The position numbers were made by a program, and so were the translations under genes. Below are positions 49,087-57,649 of a DNA stretch of 64,000 nucleotides, one piece after another. Numbering within the stretch: the first letter of the stretch is position 1; every line of letters starts with the position of its first letter. Location of the stretch: assembly GCA_964251385.1 (NCBI GenBank), contig CAXUJK010000005.1:1-64000 (forward strand). Direction: 5' to 3'. The notes under the pieces are model-generated. The model searched no databases and had not been told where the DNA came from. It saw nothing but the letters and a program-made list of their open reading frames with translations. This DNA is from CADCVW01 sp964251385. GTDB taxonomy: Bacteria > Pseudomonadota > Alphaproteobacteria > Sphingomonadales > Sphingomonadaceae.

Positions 49087-49334
49087 GCCGCTACGATGTG
49101 CTCGCGGAACCAGGCTGCGAATTCGTCTTCGGAGACTTTGCTGGCAGCAAGGTCGGTGAATATCACGACGATCTCTGCGTCGCCTGCCCCGAGATCGAAG
49201 CCGTTGAGGTTGAGAAAGGATTCGCCCACCACCGCGGCCGTACGCTTGTTGCCGTCGACGAAAGGATGGTTGCGCGCCAGTCCGTACGCGTAGCTTGCAG
49301 CAAGCATAGCCGCATCGGGCGCGGAATCATGAAC
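49083..49334 (-). pseudogene. Remnant of Doc-type (Fic fold) death-on-curing toxin
   Basis: The C-terminal ~75 residues match Doc toxins: MLAASYAYGLARNHPFVDGN then KRTAAVVGESFLNLNGFD, with the Fic/Doc motif HPFVDGNKR intact. Reading upstream in the same frame gives KRGTGIVHDSAPDAA, still Doc-like, but then an Arg/Ala-rich sequence with no Doc similarity. The normal ~50-residue N-terminal part is missing. No antitoxin gene adjoins it; the neighbours are gcrA (convergent, 4-nt overlap) and parE (divergent). It may be a dead toxin, or a 74-residue protein starting at 49307. Confidence 0.75.
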
Positions 49335-49425
49335 AATCCCGGTGCCCCGCTTGCCCCGCAGCCACGCTACACGAAGAACTGCGCGCGCCTTGGCAGAGCG
49401 TGTCGCGCAGCCCTATAGCCTGGGC

Positions 49426-51405
49426 ATGTCAGACCTGTTCTCGTCGGCAATCCCCGCTTCCGCCACATACGACGCATCCTCTATCGAGGTCCTCGAAGGG
49501 TTGGAGCCCGTCCGCCGCCGTCCGGGCATGTACATCGGCGGCACCGACGAGCGCGCGCTGCACCATCTGGCGGCCGAGGTCCTCGACAACGCGATGGACG
49601 AGGCGGTCGCGGGGCATGCAACGCGGATCGAGGTGACGCTTGAGGTCGGCAACCGGTTGACCATAACGGACAACGGGCGCGGGATCCCGGTCGATCCGCA
49701 CCCCAAATTCCCTAAGAAGTCCGCGCTCGAAGTGATCATGACGACGCTGCATTCGGGCGGCAAGTTCTCGGACAAGGCATACGCGACGAGCGGCGGGTTG
49801 CACGGCGTCGGGGTCAGCGTGGTCAATGCCTTGTCGTCCGACACGATCGTCGAGGTCGCGCGCGACAAGCAGCTGTTTCGGCAAAGCTTCGTGCGCGGCG
49901 CGCCCACGACCAAGCTGGAGAAGATGGGCGCGGCCCCCAACCGGCGTGGCACGAAACTCAGCTTCGTGCCGGATGTCGAAATCTTCGGCGACGGCGCGAC
50001 GTTCAAGCCCGCGCGGCTTCACCGGCTGGCGCGATCGAAAGCCTATCTGTTCGCGGGCGTCGAGATACGCTGGCGATGCGACGCTGCGCTGATCGACGAT
50101 GAAACGCCCGCCGACGCGGTGTTCCAGTTCCCGGGCGGCGTCGCGGACCACCTGCGCGAACAGGTGGGCGAACGCGAATGCGCGACCGCCGAGTTCTTCA
50201 GCGGCCGGCAGGAGTTCGGCAACAGGCTCGGCTCCGTCGAATGGGCGGTGGCTTGGCCGTTATGGTCCGAGGGTTCGGGGTCCTATTACTGCAACACGAT
50301 CCCGACGCCCGACGGCGGCACGCACGCGCAAGGCGTACGCGCGGCCTTGTCCAAGGGGTTGCGCACGTTCGCCGAACTCGTCGGGCAAGGCAAGAAGGTC
50401 AAGGAGCTCGACCCCGACGACGTGATGTCCGGGTCCGAGCTGATCCTGTCTCTCTTCATCCGCGACCCGCATTTTCAGAGTCAGACAAAGGATCGCCTGA
50501 CCAGCCCCGAAGCCGCGCGGCTCGTCGAGGCCGCGGTGCGCGATCAGTTCGATCATTTCCTGACCGACCACATGGACCGCGGGCGCGCGCTGCTCACCTT
50601 CGTGCTCGACCGCATGGACGACCGGCTCCAACGCCGGGCGGAGCGCGAGGTCAAGCGCAAGACCGCGACGTCGGCACGCAAGCTGCGCCTCCCGGGCAAG
50701 CTGACGGATTGTGCGAACGACGACCCGCAAGGTACGGAATTGTTTATCGTCGAAGGCGACAGCGCGGGCGGATCGGCCAAGCAGGCGCGCGACCGAAAGA
50801 CGCAGGCGGTGCTGCCGATCCGCGGCAAGATCCTGAATGTCGCGTCGGCGACCGCGGACAAGATCAGGGCCAACTCAGAGATTGGCGACCTGACGCTGGC
50901 GCTGGGCTGCGGAACGCGCGAGCGGTGCGATCCCGATGCGCTGCGTTACGAGCGTGTCGTCATCATGACGGACGCGGACGTCGACGGGGCACATATCGCG
51001 ACGCTGTTGATGACGTTCTTCTTCCAGGAGATGCCCGAACTGGTGAAGCGCGGGCATCTGTATCTGGCGCAGCCGCCGCTCTACCGCCTCACCGTCGGGG
51101 CGAAAAGCCTATACGCGCGCGACGACGCGCACCGCGTGGAGATCGAGCGCCGCGAGTTCAAAGGCAAGACCGTCGATGTCGGCCGCTTCAAGGGATTAGG
51201 GGAAATGAACCCGGGTCAATTGCGCGAAACGACGATGGACCCGGCGACGCGCAACATGCTGCGCGTGACGCTGCCACAGGAGTATGAGGAGCGCGCGGGC
51301 GTGCGCGACCTGGTCGACCGGTTGATGGGCCGCAATCCCGAACACCGCTTCGCATTCATTCAGAACAACGCGGCGCAAGTCGATGAAGAGGCTATCGACG
51401 CATAG
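49426..51405 (+). CDS. parE: DNA topoisomerase IV subunit B
   Basis: ATPase subunit of topoisomerase IV, which decatenates daughter chromosomes with ParC. It is 659 residues from the ATG at 49426. The GHKL ATPase has LEGLEPVRRRPGMYIGGTDE, EVLDNAMDEAVAG, TITDNGRGIPVDPHPK and the ATP lid YATSGGLHGVGVSVVNALS. The TOPRIM domain has IVEGDSAGGSAKQARDRKTQ and MTDADVDGAHIATLL. Length and lack of a GyrB insert favour ParE over GyrB, and ALHHLAAEVLDNA is the ParE form. apaG is convergent, with 2 nt between stops. Confidence 0.95.
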   Translation: MSDLFSSAIPASATYDASSIEVLEGLEPVRRRPGMYIGGTDERALHHLAAEVLDNAMDEAVAGHATRIEVTLEVGNRLTITDNGRGIPVDPHPKFPKKSALEVIMTTLHSGGKFSDKAYATSGGLHGVGVSVVNALSSDTIVEVARDKQLFRQSFVRGAPTTKLEKMGAAPNRRGTKLSFVPDVEIFGDGATFKPARLHRLARSKAYLFAGVEIRWRCDAALIDDETPADAVFQFPGGVADHLREQVGERECATAEFFSGRQEFGNRLGSVEWAVAWPLWSEGSGSYYCNTIPTPDGGTHAQGVRAALSKGLRTFAELVGQGKKVKELDPDDVMSGSELILSLFIRDPHFQSQTKDRLTSPEAARLVEAAVRDQFDHFLTDHMDRGRALLTFVLDRMDDRLQRRAEREVKRKTATSARKLRLPGKLTDCANDDPQGTELFIVEGDSAGGSAKQARDRKTQAVLPIRGKILNVASATADKIRANSEIGDLTLALGCGTRERCDPDALRYERVVIMTDADVDGAHIATLLMTFFFQEMPELVKRGHLYLAQPPLYRLTVGAKSLYARDDAHRVEIERREFKGKTVDVGRFKGLGEMNPGQLRETTMDPATRNMLRVTLPQEYEERAGVRDLVDRLMGRNPEHRFAFIQNNAAQVDEEAIDA

Positions 51406-51407
51406 GC

Positions 51408-51836
51408 TCAGCCCGCGACGGCGGGCCCGAGCAAGGCGAAGCGCGGAATCGCGACGTCGAAGCGACCGCCGTCCTCGCCGACCATGTTGTAGCGGCCGAC
51501 CATCGCACCCGTCGGCGTCGACAGAGGACAGCCCGACACGTAGTCGAACGATGCGCCGGGTGCGATCAGCGGCTGCTCGCCGACAACTCCCTCGCCCTGC
51601 ACTTCGTGGCGCGCGCCGCGACCGTCGATGATCGTCCAGCTTCGGCTGAGCAGTTGCACGGTGCGCGCCGATCCGTTCTCGACGCGCACGTGGTACGCCC
51701 AGAACCAGCGGCCGCCCGCCGGATCCGACTGTTCGGCGAAGTAGCTGACCGCGACCCGCACGGTGACGTCGCGGGTCGTTGCCGCGTTGGGGAAGAGCGC
51801 GTGCGCGGCGGTCGCGGAGAGGCCGTTCGAAGTCAT
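51408..51836 (-). CDS. apaG: ApaG domain protein
   Basis: 142-residue protein of the ApaG family, a small beta-sandwich linked to Co2+/Mg2+ resistance in enteric bacteria; its molecular role is not settled. The ATG at 51836 gives MTSNGLSATAAHALFPNAAT; an upstream start at 51881 is out of family. Core blocks are VTVRVAVSYFAEQSDPAGGR, FWAYHVRVENGSARTVQLLS, GEGVVGEQPLIAPGASFDYV and GCPLSTPTGAMVGRYNMV. recO lies 48 nt upstream on the same strand, so it may be the last gene of uvrC-recO-apaG. Confidence 0.95.
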   Translation of the reverse strand: MTSNGLSATAAHALFPNAATTRDVTVRVAVSYFAEQSDPAGGRWFWAYHVRVENGSARTVQLLSRSWTIIDGRGARHEVQGEGVVGEQPLIAPGASFDYVSGCPLSTPTGAMVGRYNMVGEDGGRFDVAIPRFALLGPAVAG

Positions 51837-51884
51837 GACGCCGGAGTTAAGCCATTGCCGAGCCGCGCACAATGCGCGCACGGT

Positions 51885-52613
51885 TCAGGCGGCGAGCCTT
51901 CGGAGGCGTTCGACAAGCCGATCGCGCGCGGCGAGCACGTCCGCGCGGCGCTCGATCAGGATGTCGCGCGCGAGGAAATGCCCGGTGACGGCGAGCCCGT
52001 CGGCGATGTCGCGCCAATCGGCCCCGCCCCCCGCAACGAGGAACGGGGGGAGCGGCAGCAGGCGATCATAGTCCTTGGCGATCGGTGCGCAGACCGCGCC
52101 GCCGCTGCGCGGGCTGACCGCAACGAGATCGTCGGTCGCTCCAGTGACGACGCAGCGGTCGAGCGCGAGGCCGAAGCCGAGTTCGCCGAGCAGCAGCAGC
52201 TCGTAGCGGACGAGCGCCGCCGCCCAACCCTGCGCCCGCGGAGCGGACTCGATCGCGCGCAGGACGCCGTGGAGCCCGGCATGGATAGCGGGGTAGGATT
52301 GCGCTTCGGGCAAGGCGGCGGCGGCCAGCGCGCACGTCCATTCGATCGCGGCGGCGGCGAGCGGATCGCCGAGCAGCGGCGCGCGGCTGGTCACGAGTTC
52401 GACCGTGAGCTGTGGGAGCTGCGTGTCGCCGCGCGATCGATACCGCGCGGCGACGATGTTGCCCGGCATGAGGACCGGACGCAGCCGCCGCGACCGTCCA
52501 CCGCGGACGTAACCCGCCTGAACCCCGTCCTGCGGGGTCAGCGTGCGGACGATCGCGCCGTGTTCGCCGTGGTGCAGAACGGCGATGAGGATGGCATCGG
52601 TGTCGAGGTGCAC
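51885..52613 (-). CDS. recO: DNA repair protein RecO
   Basis: Mediator of RecA loading on SSB-coated single-stranded DNA with RecR and RecF. It is 242 residues starting with GTG at 52613, 3 nt after the uvrC stop. The N-terminal OB fold has DAILIAVLHHGEHGAIVRTL and GYVRGGRSRRLRPVLMPGNI. The middle helical part contains YELLLLGELGFGLALDRCVV, a RecO hallmark, but the zinc-binding cysteines found in many RecO proteins are largely absent. Gene order suggests co-transcription with uvrC. Confidence 0.94.
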   Translation of the reverse strand: MHLDTDAILIAVLHHGEHGAIVRTLTPQDGVQAGYVRGGRSRRLRPVLMPGNIVAARYRSRGDTQLPQLTVELVTSRAPLLGDPLAAAAIEWTCALAAAALPEAQSYPAIHAGLHGVLRAIESAPRAQGWAAALVRYELLLLGELGFGLALDRCVVTGATDDLVAVSPRSGGAVCAPIAKDYDRLLPLPPFLVAGGGADWRDIADGLAVTGHFLARDILIERRADVLAARDRLVERLRRLAA

Positions 52614-52616
52614 GGA

Positions 52617-54533
52617 TCATCCGGCCGGGTGAAAATGATCGTAGATGCCCCGCGCCATCGTCGACGAGATGCCCGGCGCCTTTTCCAGATCCTCGAGCGC
52701 CGCGCCCTTGACCGCGCGCGCCGTGCCGAAGTGCATGAGCAGCGCACGCTTTCGCGCGGGGCCGACATTGGGAACGTCGTCGAGCGTCGTCGTCGTTAGA
52801 TTTTTCGCGCGTTTGGCCCGGTGCGCGCCGATCGCGAAGCGGTGCGCTTCGTCGCGCAGCCGCTGCAGGTAGAACAAGGTCGGTGAGTTCATCGGCAGAG
52901 TGACTTCGCGGCCTCCCGGCAGATGAAACGTCTCGCGCCCGGCATTGCGGTCTGGACCCTTCGCGACGCCGACGATCGGGACGTCGTGCACGCCAAGCTC
53001 CTCCATGACGCCACGCACCGCTGACAGCTGGCCCTTGCCGCCGTCGATCAGGATGAGGTCGGGCCATTCGCCGCTCGTGCGGTCAGGATCCTCCTTCTCG
53101 AGCCGAACGAAGCGACGCTCCAAAACCTCCCGCATCATCGCGAAATCGTCGCCGGGCGCCGTCTCCGGACGCTTGATGTTGAATTTGCGGTACTGGTTCT
53201 TGAGCATGCCCGCGGGCCCCGCGACGATCATCGCGCCGACCATGTCGGTGCCCATGATGTGGCTGTTGTCGTAGACTTCGATGCGCTCGGGCGGGGTGGC
53301 CAGGTCGAACAGCTCCGCGATCGCGAGCAGGTTCTTCGCCTGCGTCGTCCCTTCCGCAAGGCGGCGCTCGAGCGCTTCCTCGGCGTTACGCTTGGCGTGG
53401 CGGACCATCTTGACCTGGTCGCCGCGCTGAGGCTGGCGTAGGATCACCTTCTTGCCGGCAGCCTCCGAAAGCGCCTCGCTCAGCAGTTCGCCTTCGATCA
53501 GGTCGCGGTCGAGCAGGATCTGCTTAGGGGGCGGCACGTCTTCGTAGAACTGGATGAGAAAGCTCGTGAAAACCTCGTCTTCGGGAACATCGTTCGTATG
53601 CGATGGGAAGAAGGCGCGGTGGCCCCAGTTCTGCCCGCCACGGATGAAGAAGGCCTGGATGCACATTCCGCCCTCGCGGCAGGCGAGCGCAAAGATGTCG
53701 GCGTCGCCCAAGCCTTCGGCGTGCACCGTCTGCTTACCTTGGATGTAGGTCAGCGCGCGCAGGCGGTCGCGGTAGACGGCGGCGAGCTCGAAATCCATGT
53801 CGTTGGCGGCCGCCTCCATCGACGCGCCGAGCTTGGCCTGGACCTGCGTCGACTTGCCGCCGAGGAACGATTTGGCGTCGCCTACGAGCTCGGCATAGGC
53901 TTCCTTGTCGATCCGGCCCGTGCAGGGGGCGGAGCAGCGGCGGATCTGGTGGAGCAGGCACGGCCGCGAGCGGTTGGCGAAGAAGCTGTCGTTGCACGAT
54001 CGCAGCAGGAACAGCTTTTGAAGTGCGTTCAACGTGCTGTGTACCGAGCCGGCGGACGCGAACGGGCCGAAATATTGGCCCTTCGCCCGCCGCGCCCCGC
54101 GATGTTTTTGCACGCGCGGGAACGGATGGTCATCGCGCAGGAGGATGAAGGGAAAGCTTTTGTCGTCGCGCAGCAGGACGTTGTACGGCGGACGAAACCG
54201 CTTGATCAGCTGCGCCTCCAGCAGGAGCGCCTCAGCCTCCGTCTGCGTCGTGACGATCGTCATCGACCGCGTCTGCGCGACCATTCGCTGCAGGCGTTTG
54301 GACAGGCGGGAGACCTGGACGTAATTGGCAACCCGCGCCTTGAGCGCGCGCGCCTTGCCGACGTAGAGGACGTCTCCCGCCGCGTCCTGCATGCGGTAAA
54401 CGCCGGGGCGGATGGGAAGCGTTTTCAGGACATTGCGTATCGCCGCGCAGCCGGCTTCCAGATCGGGAGCGGAGCCCGCGCCGCGGACGGTGTAGGCTGC
54501 CGCGCCTTCGGCGAAACGGTCGGTGGTGGTCAC
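52617..54533 (-). CDS. uvrC: UvrABC excinuclease subunit C
   Basis: Makes both incisions in nucleotide excision repair. It has 638 residues with a GTG start at 54533. The N-terminal GIY-YIG nuclease reads IRPGVYRMQDAAGDVLYVGK then ARALKARVANYV. A Cys cluster follows (RPCLLHQIRRCSAPCTGRI). The UVR segment and the RNase H-like endonuclease core (RIEVYDNSHIMGTDMVGAMI, LILIDGGKGQLSAV) come next, and the C-terminal helix-hairpin-helix pair has VPNVGPARKRALLMHFGTAR and KAPGISSTMARGIY. It is preceded by the F0 genes and followed by recO. Confidence 0.97.
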   Translation of the reverse strand: MTTTDRFAEGAAAYTVRGAGSAPDLEAGCAAIRNVLKTLPIRPGVYRMQDAAGDVLYVGKARALKARVANYVQVSRLSKRLQRMVAQTRSMTIVTTQTEAEALLLEAQLIKRFRPPYNVLLRDDKSFPFILLRDDHPFPRVQKHRGARRAKGQYFGPFASAGSVHSTLNALQKLFLLRSCNDSFFANRSRPCLLHQIRRCSAPCTGRIDKEAYAELVGDAKSFLGGKSTQVQAKLGASMEAAANDMDFELAAVYRDRLRALTYIQGKQTVHAEGLGDADIFALACREGGMCIQAFFIRGGQNWGHRAFFPSHTNDVPEDEVFTSFLIQFYEDVPPPKQILLDRDLIEGELLSEALSEAAGKKVILRQPQRGDQVKMVRHAKRNAEEALERRLAEGTTQAKNLLAIAELFDLATPPERIEVYDNSHIMGTDMVGAMIVAGPAGMLKNQYRKFNIKRPETAPGDDFAMMREVLERRFVRLEKEDPDRTSGEWPDLILIDGGKGQLSAVRGVMEELGVHDVPIVGVAKGPDRNAGRETFHLPGGREVTLPMNSPTLFYLQRLRDEAHRFAIGAHRAKRAKNLTTTTLDDVPNVGPARKRALLMHFGTARAVKGAALEDLEKAPGISSTMARGIYDHFHPAG

Positions 54534-54573
54534 GGAAACGACTTAGGAGTCGCGGGCCGCCGATGCCAGCAAG

Positions 54574-55131
54574 TTAGTTAACGCGCGCCAGTCCAGCGAT
54601 CGCGCGGTCGGTCAGCGCCTTGTCGGCAGCCGCATCATGCCGTTCCGCGATCAGCGTCGTCGCAGCGCGCGTGGCGGCGGTTACCGCACGTTGGCGCACC
54701 TCGGCCACAGCGGAACGTTCGGCCGCGCCGATCTTATCTTCGGCCATGCGCGTGCGGCGGGCGATGAGCTGTTGCGCGTCCGCTTCCGCCTTGGTGACGA
54801 TCGCGGCCGCTTCGGTCTCGGCACCCCTGAGGATCAATGCCGCATTGTTCGCGGCGTCCGCACGCAGGCGGTTCGCCTCGGCCAGCATCGCCTCGGCTTC
54901 GCCACGGATCGCCTTTGCCTCGTCGAGCTGCCGACGCGTGTCCGCGATGCGGCCGTCCAGCAGCGCGGCGATCTTCTGCGGGGCCTTGCCGACAAAGATC
55001 ACGAGCAGGATGAAGATCGTCAGGCCGACGTAGACCCAGGCTTCGGCGGACAGATCGACGAACGGTCCGCCGACGGGGCCGTGATCTTCCGTGCCGGTGC
55101 TGTGGCCGGTTGGGAGCGCGGGTTCGTTCAT
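54574..55131 (-). CDS. atpF: F0F1 ATP synthase subunit b
   Basis: Peripheral-stalk subunit of the F0 sector, 185 residues. A short polar N-terminus (MNEPALPTGHSTGTEDHGPV) precedes one membrane helix (WVYVGLTIFILLVIFVGKAP). The rest is a long Ala/Glu/Arg-rich coiled-coil (LDEAKAIRGEAEAMLAEANR, KAEADAQQLIARRTRMAEDK) that pairs with b'. Its start overlaps the b' stop by 4 nt. It is the last gene of the atpI-B-E-b'-b operon. The F1 genes are not in this window. Confidence 0.95.
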   Translation of the reverse strand: MNEPALPTGHSTGTEDHGPVGGPFVDLSAEAWVYVGLTIFILLVIFVGKAPQKIAALLDGRIADTRRQLDEAKAIRGEAEAMLAEANRLRADAANNAALILRGAETEAAAIVTKAEADAQQLIARRTRMAEDKIGAAERSAVAEVRQRAVTAATRAATTLIAERHDAAADKALTDRAIAGLARVN

Positions 55132-55607
55132 CGCGTCGCGACCACCGCAGTGAGGGCCGCACCGGGATCGGGGCGTTGACCGGTGATGCGGTGGACGATG
55201 TCCGCGGCCGCGTCGGCGGCGATGCGGTCGATCTCGGTCAGCGCGCGGTCGCGTGCCTTGCCGAGCTCGATCTCGGATGCGCCGAGGCGCACTTCGATCT
55301 CCGCATCCGCGCTGGCCAAAGCAGCCTGGCTCGCGGCGGCGGCGCGGGCCTTGGCCGCCCCCGTCGCAAGCTGCGCATCGGCATGGGCCTTGGCCACGTC
55401 GGCGTCATAGCTCGTCCGCAGTCCGTCCGCCGACGCCTTCGCGGTTTCAGCCGCGGCGATGTCCTGCGCCACCATCGTCTCGCGCGCGGTCACGACGTTC
55501 GCGACCTTGGGCAGCGTCGTCCGCACGATCCCGAAATACAGGATCGCGAAGAACAACGACAACCAGGCGAGCTGGGGGACGAAGTTGGCGAGATCGAATT
55601 GCGGCAC
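55128..55607 (-). CDS. atpF': F0F1 ATP synthase subunit b'
   Basis: Second peripheral-stalk subunit, as found in alphaproteobacteria and photosynthetic bacteria. It is 159 residues. The N-terminal helix MPQFDLANFVPQLAWLSLFF precedes the IVRTTLPKVANVVTARETMV segment that is characteristic of b'. A long Ala-rich helical stalk follows. It starts 8 nt after atpE and overlaps atpF by 4 nt. In operation it pairs with subunit b to hold the F1 head against the rotor. Confidence 0.95.
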   Translation of the reverse strand: MPQFDLANFVPQLAWLSLFFAILYFGIVRTTLPKVANVVTARETMVAQDIAAAETAKASADGLRTSYDADVAKAHADAQLATGAAKARAAAASQAALASADAEIEVRLGASEIELGKARDRALTEIDRIAADAAADIVHRITGQRPDPGAALTAVVATR

Positions 55608-55615
55608 GGCGGGTG

Positions 55616-55843
55616 TTAGCCGCCGAAGGCGAGTGCGAGCGCGACAACGGCGGCAATGAGGCCGAGCGCTTCGGTCACCGCGAACCCGAAGATCAGGCGA
55701 CCGCCCATCTGCGCGTCCGCCGACGGGTTGCGCAGCGCGCCGTTGAGGTATTGGCCGAAGATCTGGCCGACGCCGATCGCCGCAAGACCTGCGCCGATCG
55801 CCGCGAGGCCCGCGCCGATTACCTGTGCCGAAGCCAAATCCAT
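55616..55843 (-). CDS. atpE: F0F1 ATP synthase subunit c
   Basis: Proteolipid that builds the rotor ring, 75 residues with two hydrophobic helices. The polar loop is LNGALRNPSADAQ and the ion-binding carboxylate is Glu59 in FGFAVTEALGLIAAVVALAL. The N-terminal helix has the glycine pattern IGAGLAAIGAGLAAIGVGQI. There is no sodium-type signature, so proton coupling is expected. It lies 36 nt after atpB and 8 nt before the b' gene. Confidence 0.97.
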   Translation of the reverse strand: MDLASAQVIGAGLAAIGAGLAAIGVGQIFGQYLNGALRNPSADAQMGGRLIFGFAVTEALGLIAAVVALALAFGG

Positions 55844-55879
55844 TGTCTAATCCTTGTCTTGTCGAGTGTTGTTGAGAAA

Positions 55880-56608
55880 CTAGTGGAGGTTGACCGCGTC
55901 GTTCAGGTAGATCGAAGCGAGCAGCGCGAACACGTAGGCCTGGACGACCGCGATCAGGACTTCGAGCGCGGACAGCGCCACGTTAACGCCCAGCGGCAGG
56001 ATGCCGAACACGCCTAGGCTGACCACGAAGCTGCCGAACACCTTTAGCAAGACGTGCCCCGCAGTCATGTTTGCGAACAGCCGGATGGCGAGCGTGAACG
56101 GGCGCGACAGGAACGACAGGAACTCGATCAGCGCGACAAACGCGCCCAAGAAGATGTTCGTGTCCTTGGGCCAGAACAGCGTGAAGAAGTGCAGGCCGTG
56201 CCGCGCGAACCCGACGACACAGACGGTGACGAACACGATAACGGCGAGGCCGAGCGTCACCGCGATGTGGCTGGTGGGCGTGAACGCGCCCACCCAGGGC
56301 AGCAATCCCAACAGGTTGCAGGCCAGAACGAAGATGAAGAGCGAAAAGATGAGGTTGGTGTAGCGGCGACCTTCCGGCCCGACATTGTCGTCGAGCATCT
56401 TGCGCACGAAGTCGTAAAGATACTCAACCGCCGCCTGCCAGCGCCCGGGGACGAGTTGCGGCCGCGCGGTTCCGACGAACAGGAACGCTGCGACCGCGCC
56501 TAGCGCGATGAGCATCCAGAGCGAGCTGTTGGTGAAGGAAACGTCGTAGCCCGCGGCCTCGAGAGGCTTGAGGTTGACGATCTTGAACTGTTCCATAGGA
56601 CCGGCCAT
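55880..56608 (-). CDS. atpB: F0F1 ATP synthase subunit a
   Basis: Membrane stator subunit with the two proton half-channels. It has 242 residues; the start at 56608 shares one base with the atpI stop, and a second Met at 56596 (MEQFKIVNLKPLEAAGYDVS) is an alternative. The essential Arg is in LSRPFTLAIRLFANMTAGHV. GLLPWVGAFTPTSHIAVTLG and the C-terminal LIAVVQAYVFALLASIYLND helix are typical. Five to six membrane helices are visible. Confidence 0.97.
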   Translation of the reverse strand: MAGPMEQFKIVNLKPLEAAGYDVSFTNSSLWMLIALGAVAAFLFVGTARPQLVPGRWQAAVEYLYDFVRKMLDDNVGPEGRRYTNLIFSLFIFVLACNLLGLLPWVGAFTPTSHIAVTLGLAVIVFVTVCVVGFARHGLHFFTLFWPKDTNIFLGAFVALIEFLSFLSRPFTLAIRLFANMTAGHVLLKVFGSFVVSLGVFGILPLGVNVALSALEVLIAVVQAYVFALLASIYLNDAVNLH

Positions 56609-56913
56609 CAGCGCGTGCCCTCATCCGGCTTGGCATCGAATTGTGCGGACGTCTTCATCGCGCGCCGTGTGCCCGCCGCGAAGCCCAGGAGCAAGAGCAC
56701 GATCATCGCCCACGGCGCAGTGCCGAAGTAGCGGTCGATCAGCCAGCCGATGAAGGTCGAAATGAGCACGGTGCCGACGAACTCGATACCCACCGCCCAG
56801 CCGCGGCTTTCCGCCGCACCCTGGGAGCGCGTGACCCCGCGTGTCTGCTCCGCCTTGGCGTCTGCAATGCGATGATCAAGGTCGTCCGATCCGGATCGAC
56901 GATCGTCAGCCAA
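56608..56913 (-). CDS. atpI: AtpI/AtpZ-family protein
   Basis: 101-residue assembly or accessory protein at the head of the F0 operon, possibly helping build the c ring or moving Mg2+. A charged N-terminus (DLDHRIADAKAEQTRGVTR) precedes two helices, IEFVGTVLISTFIGWLIDRY and WAMIVLLLLGFAAGTRRAMK. The GWLIDRYFGTAPW segment between them is the AtpZ-type signature. It is the first gene of the operon; a possible promoter lies ~100 nt upstream. Confidence 0.92.
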   Translation of the reverse strand: MADDRRSGSDDLDHRIADAKAEQTRGVTRSQGAAESRGWAVGIEFVGTVLISTFIGWLIDRYFGTAPWAMIVLLLLGFAAGTRRAMKTSAQFDAKPDEGTR

Positions 56914-57008
56914 GGCGCGTGTCCTGTGTTACGAAGCGCCGCGGGCCGAAAGGCGTAATCCGAAGCGGGGCGGGAGCCGCGCGGGTTACCCTCGCGCGAA
57001 CGCCGTCC

Positions 57009-57036
57009 CTTTATGAAGCAGGCCGGGACGAGTCAA
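57009..57036 (-). promoter_or_regulatory. Possible promoter for the atpI-B-E-b'-b operon
   Basis: On the minus strand TTGACT (57036-57031) and ATAAAG (57014-57009) are separated by 16 nt, about 95 nt upstream of the atpI start. It overlaps a GGCCGG/CCGGCC inverted repeat that follows the ydbL gene. The assignment is by resemblance to sigma-70 boxes only. Confidence 0.3.
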
Positions 57037-57054
57037 CCGGCCCGCCCGCGCCGC

Positions 57055-57435
57055 TCAACCGCAGTAGGCTGGAAGTGCAATCGCGCCGTCGCGCTTCTGC
57101 CAGTCGCCGCCCGGAAGCCGGTAATACTCACCGGGCCGCACCTTGTTCTGCAGAAGCGTGCATGCGGTCTTGACCGCGACTTCCTGAACCGTGGCACCGC
57201 GATCGCGCGCGATGTCCGTGTAGAAGGCGCGCCGCTTGATGTTGATCGCGTTGACCTGCTCGCGGACGCTCGCCGGTGCCTGCCCCACGACACCCAGGTA
57301 GCCGTCGGCCTGTTCGCCGACGTTCCCGGACGCGCGCAGCGATCCGCTGGCATCGGCCTGCGCCAACGCCGTTCCCGCCATCAGGAGGGCAGCGCCCGTC
57401 GCCAAGGCGGCAAGGATATTCATTCGACGTGTCAT
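57055..57435 (-). CDS. ydbL: YdbL-family periplasmic protein (DUF1318)
   Basis: 126-residue exported protein of the YdbL/DUF1318 family, the third member of the ydbH-ynbE-ydbL operon involved in the outer-membrane lipid transport function of YdbH. The signal peptide follows MNILAALATGAALLMAGTAL and ends ALAQ; a Met at 57423 is an alternative start. The conserved core is VREQVNAINIKRRAFYTDIA then RDRGATVQEVAVKTACTLLQ, ending YYRLPGGDWQKRDG. Two cysteines are present. It starts 1 nt after the ynbE stop. Confidence 0.92.
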   Translation of the reverse strand: MTRRMNILAALATGAALLMAGTALAQADASGSLRASGNVGEQADGYLGVVGQAPASVREQVNAINIKRRAFYTDIARDRGATVQEVAVKTACTLLQNKVRPGEYYRLPGGDWQKRDGAIALPAYCG

Positions 57436-57436
57436 G

Positions 57437-57649
57437 TCAGAAGACTCCCGGGTTTTTATCGATCAGGTTTTGGACGTCGCGTTCGAGTTTTACGAGCACT
57501 TCCTGTCGTATGTTGATGTTGAGGTTGATCTCGATCGGCTTGTCGGGCGCGGCGACGCTGACGCATCCGGCCAAGCTTGCCGCGAACAACGCGATTACAA
57601 CGACTTGTCTAACAGATTGCACACCCATTCTCAACGTGCCGACGATCAT
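57437..57649 (-). CDS. ynbE: YnbE-family lipoprotein
   Basis: 70-residue outer-membrane lipoprotein of the YnbE family. In E. coli YnbE partners with YdbH by beta-strand pairing to complete a lipid bridge across the periplasm. The ATG at 57649 follows GAGAAGAG and overlaps the ydbH stop. The signal QVVVIALFAASLAGC ends in lipobox LAGC. The mature part is the characteristic PIEINLNINIRQEVLVKLER then DVQNLIDKNPGVF. It is coupled on both sides to ydbH and ydbL. Confidence 0.93.
   Translation of the reverse strand: MIVGTLRMGVQSVRQVVVIALFAASLAGCVSVAAPDKPIEINLNINIRQEVLVKLERDVQNLIDKNPGVF

Noticed and set aside
49426..51405. Assignment of the topoisomerase subunit as GyrB
   Set aside because: Length (659 residues) and the ALHHLAAEVLDNAMDE form fit ParE; the longer GyrB C-terminal insert is absent.
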